Of a DNA stretch of 64,000 bases, positions 46,156 through 54,511 are shown one piece after another (position 1 is the first letter of the stretch; each line of letters opens with the position of its first letter). The translations under genes and the position numbers were made by a program. The notes under the pieces were generated by a model. The model saw only the letters and a list, made by a program, of their open reading frames with translations, searched no databases and was not told the origin of the DNA. The stretch lies in the NCBI RefSeq assembly GCF_000733475.1, contig NZ_JPFK01000003.1:62001-126000 (forward strand), read 5' to 3'. The stretch comes from Mangrovimonas yunxiaonensis (GTDB lineage Bacteria > Bacteroidota > Bacteroidia > Flavobacteriales > Flavobacteriaceae).

Positions 46156-47115
46156 ATGTCAGTTTTAGTATATACAGAATCCGATAAAGGAACATTTAAA
46201 AAAATAGCTCTAGAAGCTGCTTCTTACGCCAAAACCATTGCCGACAAGATGGGCACCACCGTTACAGCGGTTACCATTAATGCTGAAGACAGTTCGGTTT
46301 TAGGGAATTATGGTGTAGATACCGTTTTAAAAGTAAACGATTCCAGTTTAGACACTTTCAATGCCAAGTCTTACGCCAGCGTTTTACAACAAGCCGCCGA
46401 AAAAGAAGGTGCTAAAGTTGTTGTTGTAAGCTCTAGCGCAGACAGCAAGTACATGGCGCCTATATTGGCCGTAAACCTTAACGCAGGCTACGCATCTAAC
46501 GTTGTTGAAGCACCTTCAAGCACAACGCCGTTTACCGTAAAACGCAACGTATTTACCAACAAAGCATTTGCAAACACATCTATAGATACCGATGTAAAAG
46601 TTATTGGCCTATCAAAAAACGCTTTTGGTGTGGTTGAAAACACAGCAAGTGCAACAGAAGAAGCTTTTTCACCATCATTACCAGAAAACACAGTAACTGT
46701 AGAAGCTGTCGATAAAGTAACCGGTAAAGTTACCATTGCCGATGCCGAAATTGTTGTTTCAGGCGGCCGTGGTCTTAAAGGCCCAGAAAATTGGAATATG
46801 ATAGAAGATCTTGCCGAAGTACTTGGTGCTGCTACCGCCTGCTCTAAACCCGTTAGCGATTTAGGGTGGCGACCACACAGCGAACACGTAGGACAAACTG
46901 GTAAGCCCGTAGCTTCTAACCTATACATTGCCGTAGGTATTTCGGGAGCCATCCAGCATTTAGCAGGAATTAACGCCTCTAAAGTAAAAGTAGTTATCAA
47001 CACCGACCCAGAAGCACCGTTCTTTAAGGCTGCCGATTACGGAATTGTTGGCGATGCTTTTGAAGTGGTTCCGAAACTTATCGAAGAATTAAAAACATTC
47101 AAAGCACAGCAATAA
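46156..47115 (+). CDS. etfA: Electron transfer flavoprotein subunit alpha
   Basis: 319 residues with the FAD-binding C-terminal domain: VVSGGRGLKGPENW, GATACSKPVSDLGWRPHSEHVGQTGK, LYIAVGISGAIQHLAGI and VVINTDPEAPFFKAADYGIVGD. The N-terminal half pairs with EtfB. Role: single-electron transfer between flavoprotein dehydrogenases and ETF-quinone oxidoreductase. The transcript probably ends in, or is processed at, the long inverted repeat 47143-47242. Confidence 0.95.
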   Translation: MSVLVYTESDKGTFKKIALEAASYAKTIADKMGTTVTAVTINAEDSSVLGNYGVDTVLKVNDSSLDTFNAKSYASVLQQAAEKEGAKVVVVSSSADSKYMAPILAVNLNAGYASNVVEAPSSTTPFTVKRNVFTNKAFANTSIDTDVKVIGLSKNAFGVVENTASATEEAFSPSLPENTVTVEAVDKVTGKVTIADAEIVVSGGRGLKGPENWNMIEDLAEVLGAATACSKPVSDLGWRPHSEHVGQTGKPVASNLYIAVGISGAIQHLAGINASKVKVVINTDPEAPFFKAADYGIVGDAFEVVPKLIEELKTFKAQQ

Positions 47116-47142
47116 GTATTTTTTTTATAAATTGTATTTATA

Positions 47143-47242
47143 AAAGAACTGTTTGAATTGCGCTTTACATCTTGTAACCGCTATCGTTTTATATAAAATT
47201 TACATCTAGCAGTTGGTAAAGTCTTAATTTAAACAGTTCTTT
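47143..47242. repeat. Long imperfect inverted repeat between etfA and the nuclease gene
   Basis: Arms AAAGAACTGTTTGAATT (47143-47159) and AATTTAAACAGTTCTTT (47226-47242) pair with one mismatch; inside, CTTTAC (47163-47168) pairs with GTAAAG (47216-47221). The centre is unpaired. There is no long T-run, so it is not an ordinary terminator. It could be a small non-autonomous mobile repeat or an mRNA end structure. Confidence 0.55.
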
Positions 47243-47258
47243 GTGTTTTTATATTTCT

Positions 47259-47879
47259 ATGAGTTTAGTTCGTCTTAACATAAAGGGCATTTCATACAGC
47301 CAAACCCAAAACGGCGCTTACGCCCTAATATTAAACGAAGTAGATGGCGACCGAAAACTGCCCATCGTAATCGGTGCTTTCGAAGCCCAATCCATTGCCA
47401 TTGCACTGGAAAAAGAAATCCGCCCACCAAGACCACTTACCCACGATTTATTTAAAAGTTTTGCAGACCGTTTCGATATTGTTGTAAAACAGGTTATTAT
47501 CCATAAGTTGGTCGATGGCGTTTTTTATTCCAGCTTAATTTGCGAGCGCGATAAGATTGAAGAAATTATAGATGCCAGAACCAGCGACGCCATAGCTTTG
47601 GCCTTACGCTTTAACGCCCCTATTTTTACCTACAAAAACATTTTAGACAAAGCTGGCATTTACCTAAAAGTCGAACCTAAAAAAGACGATGAAGAAAGTG
47701 AAGACAACATTTTAATGGACGACTTCTCTGCTGGCGAACTAGAAGCCGAAACGCCATCCTCTAGAGACGACTACAAACACAAAACCCTACAAGAGCTTCA
47801 CAATCTCTTAGATGAAGCCGTTGCTATGGAAGACTACGAAAAGGCTGCTAAAATACGTGACGAAATCTCTAAACGATAA
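47259..47879 (+). CDS. Bifunctional nuclease family protein (DUF151) with UVR motif
   Basis: 206 residues from the ATG at 47259 (MSLVRLNIKGISYSQ). The DUF151/BFN domain covers residues 1-about 135 (LPIVIGAFEAQSIAIALEKEI, RPLTHDLFKSF, RTSDAIALALRFNAPI). A short UvrB/UvrC-type helical hairpin ends the protein (LDEAVAMEDYEKAAKIRDEI). BFN proteins in plants have RNase/DNase activity; bacterial roles are unclear. It is followed 7 bases later by the nucleoside transporter, consistent with nucleic acid turnover and salvage. Confidence 0.85.
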   Translation: MSLVRLNIKGISYSQTQNGAYALILNEVDGDRKLPIVIGAFEAQSIAIALEKEIRPPRPLTHDLFKSFADRFDIVVKQVIIHKLVDGVFYSSLICERDKIEEIIDARTSDAIALALRFNAPIFTYKNILDKAGIYLKVEPKKDDEESEDNILMDDFSAGELEAETPSSRDDYKHKTLQELHNLLDEAVAMEDYEKAAKIRDEISKR

Positions 47880-47886
47880 CAAACCC

Positions 47887-49644
47887 ATGAAACAGTTTTT
47901 ACTAGCGCTTTTCGCTATTTTTTTAGGGCTAAATGCAACGCTTCATGCCCAAGAGTTAGAAAAAAAATGGCAGTTCGAATCCATAACAAACCACGCTGGT
48001 AAAACCCTATTTAACATCGACTCGACCGATGTTTTAAACCTAAACGAAAACACCTTTTCCTACTCCCTGTTAGCCAAGGACACCTTAAACGCCTCGGGCG
48101 ATTTTATTCGGCAAAACAACCTGTTGGTACTGTATTACAACCAACCTCACGACACCATAAGACGCTACAAAATTAACGAACTCACAGATTCGACTTTGGT
48201 CTTTTCTGAAAACAGCATTAAATATGCTTTCACCGCAGTATCGCAACCTATTGCCAATTTAAAAACAGCTCCCGAAAATAGCATTATACCCAGCCAAGGC
48301 TTTACGTTTAATGGCTTTTGGCGTGGCGCTTTAGGCATGTTTGTCCTGTTGCTCCTGGCCTTTCTTTTAAGCAAAAATCGAAAAGCCATCAATTGGAAAA
48401 TTGTAAGTTTTGGTTTGGCCTTCCAGTTGCTAATAGCCATTGGCGTTTTAAAAATAGATCTGGTTAAAGGCGTGTTTGAATTTGTAGGCGGTCTTTTTGT
48501 AAGCGTGTTGGATTTTACAAGGGCTGGTAGTAAATTCTTGTTTGAAGGCCTTGTTGTAGACATGGATACCTTTGGATTTATTTTTGCCTTTCAGGTGTTG
48601 CCTACCATTATTTTCTTTTCTGCTCTTACCTCTGTTTTGTTTTATTTGGGCATCATTCAAAAAGTGGTTAAAGCCATGGCTTGGTTGTTGTCTAAAACCC
48701 TAAAAATATCTGGAGCAGAGAGCTTAAGTGTTGCCGGAAATATCTTTTTGGGGCAAACCGAAGCCCCGTTATTAATCAAGGCCTACCTCGAGAAGATGAA
48801 TAAATCTGAAATGCTCTTGGTCATGATTGGCGGTATGGCCACCGTTGCTGGTGCCGTTTTAGCAGCATATATTGGGTTTCTTGGTGGCGACGATACCGAA
48901 TTAAGGTTGTTTTATGCAAAGCACCTATTGGCCGCTTCGGTGATGGCTGCACCCGGTGCCATTGTAATCTCTAAAATCCTTTACCCACAAACCGAAAAAG
49001 TAAACACCGAAGTTTCCGTTTCGCAAGAAAAAATAGGATCTAATATTTTAGACGCCATTGCCAACGGCACTACCGAAGGCTTAAAACTGGCCGTAAATGT
49101 TGGTGCCATGCTACTTGTTTTTGTGGCGTTTATCGCCATGTTTAACGGACTTTTAAGTGGCATAGCAAGTTTTGATGGCATAACAATAACAGCCTTAAAC
49201 ATCAATTGGCAATTCACCTCACTTAACGATATTATAGCCAGCAACACCCCTTACAAAGAAGGGCTTACCTTAGAGTTTATTCTGGGCTATCTTTTTGCGC
49301 CATTAATGTGGTTAATAGGTGTCGCAAAAGAAGACATGGCCCTTATGGGGCAGCTTTTAGGCATTAAACTAGCCGCCAGCGAATTTATAGGATACATTCA
49401 ATTGGCAGAGCTTAAGAATGTTGCCAGCGTTACCCATTTAAAGTACGAAAAATCGATTATCATGGCGACCTATATGCTTTGTGGATTTGCCAACTTTGCC
49501 TCTATTGGCATACAAATTGGTGGTATTGGCTCTTTAGCCCCAGGGCAACGCAAAACCTTATCGCAATTTGGTATGAAAGCCTTAATTGGAGGCACCATAG
49601 CCTCTTTAATTTCGGCAACCATAGCAGGAATGATTATTGGGTAA
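47887..49644 (+). CDS. NupC-type concentrative nucleoside transporter with N-terminal secreted domain
   Basis: 585 residues from the ATG at 47887 (MKQFLLALFAIFLGL); the longer frame from 47812 overlaps the previous gene. After a signal peptide (LHAQ), about 125 residues resemble a small lipocalin-like beta domain (KWQFESITNHAGKTLF, NNLLVLYYNQPHDTIRRYKI). From about residue 148 begins the CNT fold: FWRGALGMFVLLLLAFLLSKNRKAINW, the conserved GQTEAPLLIKAYL and GFANFASIGIQIGGIGSLAP. It imports nucleosides with Na+ or H+. The added periplasmic domain is unusual for classic NupC. Confidence 0.88.
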   Translation: MKQFLLALFAIFLGLNATLHAQELEKKWQFESITNHAGKTLFNIDSTDVLNLNENTFSYSLLAKDTLNASGDFIRQNNLLVLYYNQPHDTIRRYKINELTDSTLVFSENSIKYAFTAVSQPIANLKTAPENSIIPSQGFTFNGFWRGALGMFVLLLLAFLLSKNRKAINWKIVSFGLAFQLLIAIGVLKIDLVKGVFEFVGGLFVSVLDFTRAGSKFLFEGLVVDMDTFGFIFAFQVLPTIIFFSALTSVLFYLGIIQKVVKAMAWLLSKTLKISGAESLSVAGNIFLGQTEAPLLIKAYLEKMNKSEMLLVMIGGMATVAGAVLAAYIGFLGGDDTELRLFYAKHLLAASVMAAPGAIVISKILYPQTEKVNTEVSVSQEKIGSNILDAIANGTTEGLKLAVNVGAMLLVFVAFIAMFNGLLSGIASFDGITITALNINWQFTSLNDIIASNTPYKEGLTLEFILGYLFAPLMWLIGVAKEDMALMGQLLGIKLAASEFIGYIQLAELKNVASVTHLKYEKSIIMATYMLCGFANFASIGIQIGGIGSLAPGQRKTLSQFGMKALIGGTIASLISATIAGMIIG

Positions 49645-49815
49645 AAGCAACAACTTGTTTTTATAACATAACTATCTCTAGCTCCCAAAAAACCGTTAAT
49701 AACTTTTAATAGAATACTCAGGTTAAATCATGTTGATGTAGCCCTTTTTTATATTTTTATCTTCGGTGTAAAACCCATTTACATCCTCAATTAAAGTTGT
49801 ACAATTAAAAGAAGG

Positions 49816-49835
49816 CTCCTGCCTTCGCAGATGAT
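49816..49835. repeat. Degenerate REP-like unit at the thyA start
   Basis: CTCCTGCCTTCGCAGATGATA, a decayed copy of the unit seen at 15723-15746. It ends 4 bases from the thyA ATG and supplies a spurious in-frame ATG at 49831. Confidence 0.6.
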
Positions 49836-49839
49836 AATT

Positions 49840-50664
49840 ATGAAGCAGTATTTAGATTTGGTTAAGCACGTTATGGAAAACGGCAATGAAAAAGGCGATC
49901 GTACAGGAACGGGCACAAAAAGTGTTTTTGGTCACCAAATGCGGTTTAACTTAAGTGAAGGGTTTCCTATGGTTACTACAAAAAAGCTTCACCTAAAATC
50001 TATTATTTACGAATTGCTTTGGTTTTTAAAAGGCGATACCAACATACAGTATTTAACCGAAAATGGCGTGAAAATCTGGAACGAATGGGCCGATGAAAAC
50101 GGCAATCTGGGCCCTGTTTACGGTCACCAATGGCGCAACTGGAACAGCGATGAAATCGATCAAATTAAAGATATTGTCGAGACCTTAAAAAACAACCCTA
50201 ACAGCAGGAGAATGTTGGTTTCTGCCTGGAACCCTTCGGTATTGCCCGACACCTCTAAAAGCTTTTCGGAAAATGTAGCCAATGGTAAAGCCGCCCTTCC
50301 GCCCTGCCATGCGTTTTTTCAATTTTATGTTGCCGATGGCAAACTGTCGTGTCAACTGTATCAACGCAGCGCCGACATTTTTCTTGGCGTGCCTTTTAAC
50401 ATTGCCTCCTATGCCTTGCTAACCATGATGATGGCTCAAGTATGTGGCTACGAAGCTGGAGAGTTTATCCACACCTTTGGCGATGCGCATATTTACAGCA
50501 ATCACTTCGAGCAGGTTAAACTGCAACTAACCCGCCAGCCAAGACCATTGCCTAAAATGATGATAAACCCAGAAGTAAAAAACATCTTTGATTTTACGTT
50601 TGAAGACTTTACCTTGGTAGATTACAATCCGCACCCGCACATTAAAGGTGCTGTTGCGATTTAA
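49840..50664 (+). CDS. thyA: Thymidylate synthase
   Basis: 274 residues from the ATG at 49840 ([15 protein letters not shown]); the ATG at 49831 belongs to a repeat. Motifs: [28 protein letters not shown], catalytic Cys in [29 protein letters not shown] and HIYSNH. It converts dUMP to dTMP and oxidises methylene-THF to dihydrofolate. The DHFR gene that recycles the latter starts 11 bases downstream. Confidence 0.96.
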   Translation: MKQYLDLVKHVMENGNEKGDRTGTGTKSVFGHQMRFNLSEGFPMVTTKKLHLKSIIYELLWFLKGDTNIQYLTENGVKIWNEWADENGNLGPVYGHQWRNWNSDEIDQIKDIVETLKNNPNSRRMLVSAWNPSVLPDTSKSFSENVANGKAALPPCHAFFQFYVADGKLSCQLYQRSADIFLGVPFNIASYALLTMMMAQVCGYEAGEFIHTFGDAHIYSNHFEQVKLQLTRQPRPLPKMMINPEVKNIFDFTFEDFTLVDYNPHPHIKGAVAI

Positions 50665-50675
50665 TTTATAACGCT

Positions 50676-51602
50676 ATGTTCGGAAAAAAGAAATCAAAAC
50701 CACAAATAGACCAAGCGCAATTAGAGCTTATTGAAAATGCCCAACGCCGTATAAAACAAAAAAAACGCCTGTATGTTCACTTTGTTGTGTTCCTTATTGG
50801 CGCCATCTTTTTAATTGTTGCCAATACAGTTTTAGGTATAGGTCAAGACCTCAAAATCTTAGGTGTTGATTGGTTTGTTTATGCCATACTAATCTGGTTG
50901 TTTTTATTTGTTTACCACCTGTTTAATGTGTTTGTAACCCACAAATTTATGGGAAAAAACTGGGAAAGGCAGCAGCTGGATAAATTGGTGGCACAACAAC
51001 AGCAGCGCCTTGAAAAACTTAAGCAACAACTGGACAAGGCAGAAAAAACAACTCTAGAGCACAACACCGCCAACAAAGAACTTCAGCAACAAAAAAAAAG
51101 CCCTAATACCAAAACCTTAACAATAATTGTTGCAGCAGGAGAAGACAATGCCATTGGCAAGGACAACGATTTAATTTGGCATTTAAGCGACGACTTAAAG
51201 CGTTTTAAGCAACTTACCTCGGGTCACCACATAATTATGGGCCGCAAAACCTTTGAAAGCTTTCCTAAGCCATTGCCCAACCGTACACACATTGTTGTTA
51301 CCCGACAATTGGACTATAAGGCGCCCGATGGCGTTATAGTGGTTAACAATATGGAAGATGCCTTAGATGCCGCAAGAACAGACCTTCAGCCGTTTATTAT
51401 TGGCGGGGGTGAAATTTACAAGCAAGCCATGGCTTTGGCCGATAAAATAGAGCTAACCCGCGTACACGACACCTTTGAAGGCGCCGATACGTTTTTCCCC
51501 GAAATAGACCATACCATTTGGAAGGAAGTAAACAAAACCTCCCACCCCAAAGACGAAAAGCACGCCCATGCCTTTTCATTTATCACCTACTTAAAACAGT
51601 AA
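50676..51602 (+). CDS. 2TM domain-dihydrofolate reductase fusion
   Basis: 308 residues. Residues 1-about 95 form a 2TM domain with two membrane helices (LYVHFVVFLIGAIFLIVANTVLG and WFVYAILIWLFLFVYHLFNVF), then a Gln/Lys-rich coiled coil (about 100-145). Residues about 148-308 are a complete DHFR: IIVAAGEDNAIGKDNDLIWHLSDDLKRFK, IIMGRKTFESFPKPLPNR and FIIGGGEIYKQAM. The enzyme would be tethered to the cytoplasmic membrane next to its partner ThyA in the operon. Separate 2TM proteins and DHFRs are common; the fused form is notable. Confidence 0.92.
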   Translation: MFGKKKSKPQIDQAQLELIENAQRRIKQKKRLYVHFVVFLIGAIFLIVANTVLGIGQDLKILGVDWFVYAILIWLFLFVYHLFNVFVTHKFMGKNWERQQLDKLVAQQQQRLEKLKQQLDKAEKTTLEHNTANKELQQQKKSPNTKTLTIIVAAGEDNAIGKDNDLIWHLSDDLKRFKQLTSGHHIIMGRKTFESFPKPLPNRTHIVVTRQLDYKAPDGVIVVNNMEDALDAARTDLQPFIIGGGEIYKQAMALADKIELTRVHDTFEGADTFFPEIDHTIWKEVNKTSHPKDEKHAHAFSFITYLKQ

Positions 51603-51604
51603 TC

Positions 51605-52654
51605 ATGACATCTTTACCAAGGCTTATCCTTTGTTTAAGTTTGGCCATATTAGCCTGTAGTTGCGCCACAACAAATCGCTTAACCCTTAGTGTTACCGAA
51701 CCTGCTCCCGTTTACATCGATAAAAACATCACTAAAATTGGACTGTTAAACAGAAGCCTAGCCTCTGATGATAATAAGCTACTGGATAAAATTGACCAAA
51801 TCCTTTCAATAGAAGACAAAAACCTAGATGAAGACGGTGCAACATACACCATTCAAGCCATTAAGGACCAATTAGCCAAAGACACGAGGTTTGTCTCGAT
51901 AAGTACCATAGAAAGCGATAAAATTGAAAACCCTGGACTTGGCATTTTTCCGAGTGCCATTCCTTGGACTTTGATAGACGACCTATGCACAGAAAATAAT
52001 GTAGACGCCATTATAGCTCTTTCTTTTTACGACACCGACGCGACCGTAAATTACACCACCAATACCGTACAAAAGGTAAATGCCTTAGGCATTAAAGTCC
52101 CCATTATTGAACACCAAGCAACCATAAACACCTTAATTAAAATTGGCTTTCGGGTTTACGACAACACCTCCAGACAAATTCTAGATGAAATTATTGTCAA
52201 CCAGACCAGCACTTCCTCAGGAAGAGGCATTAGCCCTACAAAAGCTATAGAAGCGCTTAAAGGCCGAAAAGAAGCCGTCCTGCAAATAAGCACGTTGTTA
52301 GGACAAGATTACGCCCTAAGAACACGCCCCTATAGCATTAGAGTTGCTAGAGATTATTATGTAAAAGGCACCGATAATTTTGAAATAGGCAAACGCCGAG
52401 CCCAAACCGGCAATTGGAACGGTGCTGCCGAATTATGGGAAAAAGAACTTAACAACCCCAAATTAAAAATAGCGGGCAGGGCCTGTTACAACATGGCCAT
52501 CATTAACGAAATTAATGGCGATTTGGAGCAAGCTTTAAAATGGGCCTCTAAAGCCTATACCGATTACAACGATAACATTGCCCTACGCTATGTAAACATC
52601 CTAAAACAACGCATTCGTACAAACGCCATGCTCAATCAACAGCATCAAGACTAG
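51605..52654 (+). CDS. DUF6340 family lipoprotein
   Basis: 349 residues from the ATG at 51605. The signal has a lipobox (LAILACSCATTN) so Cys about 20 is likely lipidated. A middle domain with alternating strands (ITKIGLLNRSL, VDAIIALSFYDTDA, IKIGFRVYDNTSRQILDE) precedes a short TPR-like tail (GNWNGAAELWEKEL, ACYNMAIINEINGDLEQALKWASKAY). Its function is unknown. It starts 2 bases after the DHFR gene, but this need not mean a metabolic link. Confidence 0.8.
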   Translation: MTSLPRLILCLSLAILACSCATTNRLTLSVTEPAPVYIDKNITKIGLLNRSLASDDNKLLDKIDQILSIEDKNLDEDGATYTIQAIKDQLAKDTRFVSISTIESDKIENPGLGIFPSAIPWTLIDDLCTENNVDAIIALSFYDTDATVNYTTNTVQKVNALGIKVPIIEHQATINTLIKIGFRVYDNTSRQILDEIIVNQTSTSSGRGISPTKAIEALKGRKEAVLQISTLLGQDYALRTRPYSIRVARDYYVKGTDNFEIGKRRAQTGNWNGAAELWEKELNNPKLKIAGRACYNMAIINEINGDLEQALKWASKAYTDYNDNIALRYVNILKQRIRTNAMLNQQHQD

Positions 52655-52659
52655 TTCTT

Positions 52660-52692
52660 TTTGGCACATAAAACTTATTATTCCTATTTTTG
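52660..52692 (+). promoter_or_regulatory. Promoter of fabD-lspA
   Basis: TTTG (52660-52663), 21-base spacer, TATTTTTG (52685-52692): an exact match to the Bacteroidota consensus, 22 bases from the fabD ATG. Confidence 0.8.
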
Positions 52693-52714
52693 CAGCTATA
52701 AACAATTGAAAACA

Positions 52715-53608
52715 ATGAACGCATATATATTTCCGGGTCAAGGGGCCCAATTTTCGGGTATGGGCTTAGACCTTTACGAAAACGCGCCAATGGCACAAGA
52801 TCTTTTTGAAAAAGCCAATAACATTCTAGGGTTTTCCATAACAGATATTATGTTTGAAGGTTCTGCCGAAGACCTAAAACAAACCAAGGTAACCCAACCG
52901 GCCATTTTCCTACACTCGGTAATTTTAGCAAAAACCTTAGGCGACCAGTTTAAGCCCGATATGGTTGCTGGGCATTCCCTTGGAGAGTTTTCTGCCTTGG
53001 TTGCCAATGGCACCTTAACTTTTGAAGATGGTTTAAAACTGGTTTCACAACGGGCTCAAGCCATGCAAAAAGCGTGCGAATTACAACCCAGCACTATGGC
53101 TGCGGTTTTAGGGCTAGACGATGCTGTGGTTGAAAGCGTATGTGCTTCGACCGAAGGTATTGTGGTTGCCGCAAATTACAACTGTCCTGGGCAATTGGTA
53201 ATCTCTGGCGAAATAGACGCTATTAACAAAGCCTGCGAAACCTTAAAAGAAAAAGGAGCGCGTCGTGCTTTGGTCTTACCCGTTGGAGGAGCGTTTCATT
53301 CACCATTAATGGAACCCGCAAGAGAAGAATTAGCTGCTGCAATAGAAAATACCACATTTAATAAACCCAACTGTCCCATTTACCAAAATGTGACTGCAAA
53401 TGCCGTGATTGATGAAGCGGCCATAAAAACCAATTTAATCTCGCAATTAACAGCGCCTGTAAAATGGACTCAATCGGTGCAACAAATGATAGCAGACGGT
53501 GCCACTTTATTTACAGAAGTCGGCCCTGGAAAAGTACTGCAAGGATTGGTAAAGAAAATTGATCGCACTGCCGGAGCCACTTCAGCAACTTTAGACACCA
53601 ACGCCTAA
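52715..53608 (+). CDS. fabD: Malonyl-CoA:ACP transacylase
   Basis: 297 residues from the ATG at 52715 (MNAYIFPGQGAQFSGMG); an upstream frame from 52661 runs through the promoter. The active-site motif is GHSLGEFSALVA (nucleophile Ser about 90), with catalytic His in GGAFHSPLM. It transfers malonyl to acyl carrier protein for fatty acid synthesis. The stop overlaps the lspA ATG by one base (TAATG). Confidence 0.95.
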   Translation: MNAYIFPGQGAQFSGMGLDLYENAPMAQDLFEKANNILGFSITDIMFEGSAEDLKQTKVTQPAIFLHSVILAKTLGDQFKPDMVAGHSLGEFSALVANGTLTFEDGLKLVSQRAQAMQKACELQPSTMAAVLGLDDAVVESVCASTEGIVVAANYNCPGQLVISGEIDAINKACETLKEKGARRALVLPVGGAFHSPLMEPAREELAAAIENTTFNKPNCPIYQNVTANAVIDEAAIKTNLISQLTAPVKWTQSVQQMIADGATLFTEVGPGKVLQGLVKKIDRTAGATSATLDTNA

Positions 53609-54105
53609 TGAAACTATCCCGATCTGTATTTATTATTGGTCTTATTGTATTTAACATTGCAATAGATCAGATAAGCAAGGTTATTGTTCGCGCTACTGTA
53701 ACGCCTTACCAAGAAAGCGACATTATAGGCAAATACCTTATTTTAACCAATGTAGAAAATAGAGGGGCATTTTTGGGCATGGGAAGCGATATGAACCCAA
53801 CCTTACGCCTTATTTTCTTATTGCTTTTACCTATAGTTGTTTTGGGCTACGTAGTGTATTATATTTTTAAGCACAAAACCTTAGACAAAGCCTCGCTTGT
53901 TGGGTTTTGCTGTATTGTAGGTGGCGGTATTGCCAATGTTTTTGACCGGATTGTTTTTGGGTCGGTAACAGATTTTCTTCACATTGATTTAGGAGGCGTT
54001 TTTAGAACCGGCATTTTTAATGTGGCAGACATGTCTGTTATGCTTGGGCTTGGACTTTTACTTTACGCTAATTTTAAATATAAAAATGCCCCAGAAAGCA
54101 ACTAG
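53608..54105 (+). CDS. lspA: Lipoprotein signal peptidase
   Basis: 165 residues with four predicted membrane segments and both catalytic-Asp motifs: GGGIANVFDRIVFGSVTDFL (first Asp) and FNVADMSVMLG (second Asp). It also has NRGAFLGMG. It cleaves prolipoproteins ahead of the lipidated Cys, and several likely substrates are encoded in this window (9924-10670, 51605-52654, 58094-58414). Its stop codon lies within the stem-loop of the terminator. Confidence 0.93.
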   Translation: MKLSRSVFIIGLIVFNIAIDQISKVIVRATVTPYQESDIIGKYLILTNVENRGAFLGMGSDMNPTLRLIFLLLLPIVVLGYVVYYIFKHKTLDKASLVGFCCIVGGGIANVFDRIVFGSVTDFLHIDLGGVFRTGIFNVADMSVMLGLGLLLYANFKYKNAPESN

Positions 54106-54122
54106 CTTTTGGGGCATTTTTT
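54082..54122. terminator. Terminator overlapping the lspA stop codon
   Basis: AAAAATGCCCCA...TGGGGCATTTTTT with additional AAAGC/GCTTT pairing inside; the lspA TAG is in the loop. It also serves the converging small gene at 54142. Confidence 0.9.
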
Positions 54123-54141
54123 AAATTTTATTTTTTTGATA

Positions 54142-54348
54142 TTATCTTGCTAAACGGCAGGCTTGACAATCCTTAACCTCGCCATAGTAGGTCTCTCTAT
54201 ATTTGTGTAATGTTTTAAAAGGAATGCTTAAAAAGCGCTTTTTAATGTACGTTACTTTGGTAAACAATTCGCCCATTTTTGGCGTGTACCTTTTTTCTTC
54301 TTTGGTTTCTCTTTTTACTGTAATCAATTTCATAAAATCAGTTTTCAT
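54142..54348 (-). CDS. Small hypothetical protein with C-terminal CxxC
   Basis: 68 residues from the ATG at 54348 (MKTDFMKLITVKRETKEEKRY); the Met at 54333 is an alternative start. The protein is basic and ends in KDCQACRLAR, a CxxC pair that might bind metal. I do not recognise a named family. The earlier in-frame start at 54414 adds hydrophobic residues out of keeping with the rest. Monocistronic, converging on the lspA terminator. Confidence 0.6.
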   Translation of the reverse strand: MKTDFMKLITVKRETKEEKRYTPKMGELFTKVTYIKKRFLSIPFKTLHKYRETYYGEVKDCQACRLAR

Positions 54349-54511
54349 TAGAGACAAAGATAACAAAGGTTTGGGGTAAAACACAAATTTAAAAGTTAAG
54401 TCATTGTTAATCAATTAATTATTAACATATTATTAATGTTAAACAAAAAAAATTGCCGAATTGACAACTTTTAACCGGAATAACTCCTAATATATAAACC
54501 GAAGTAAAATC

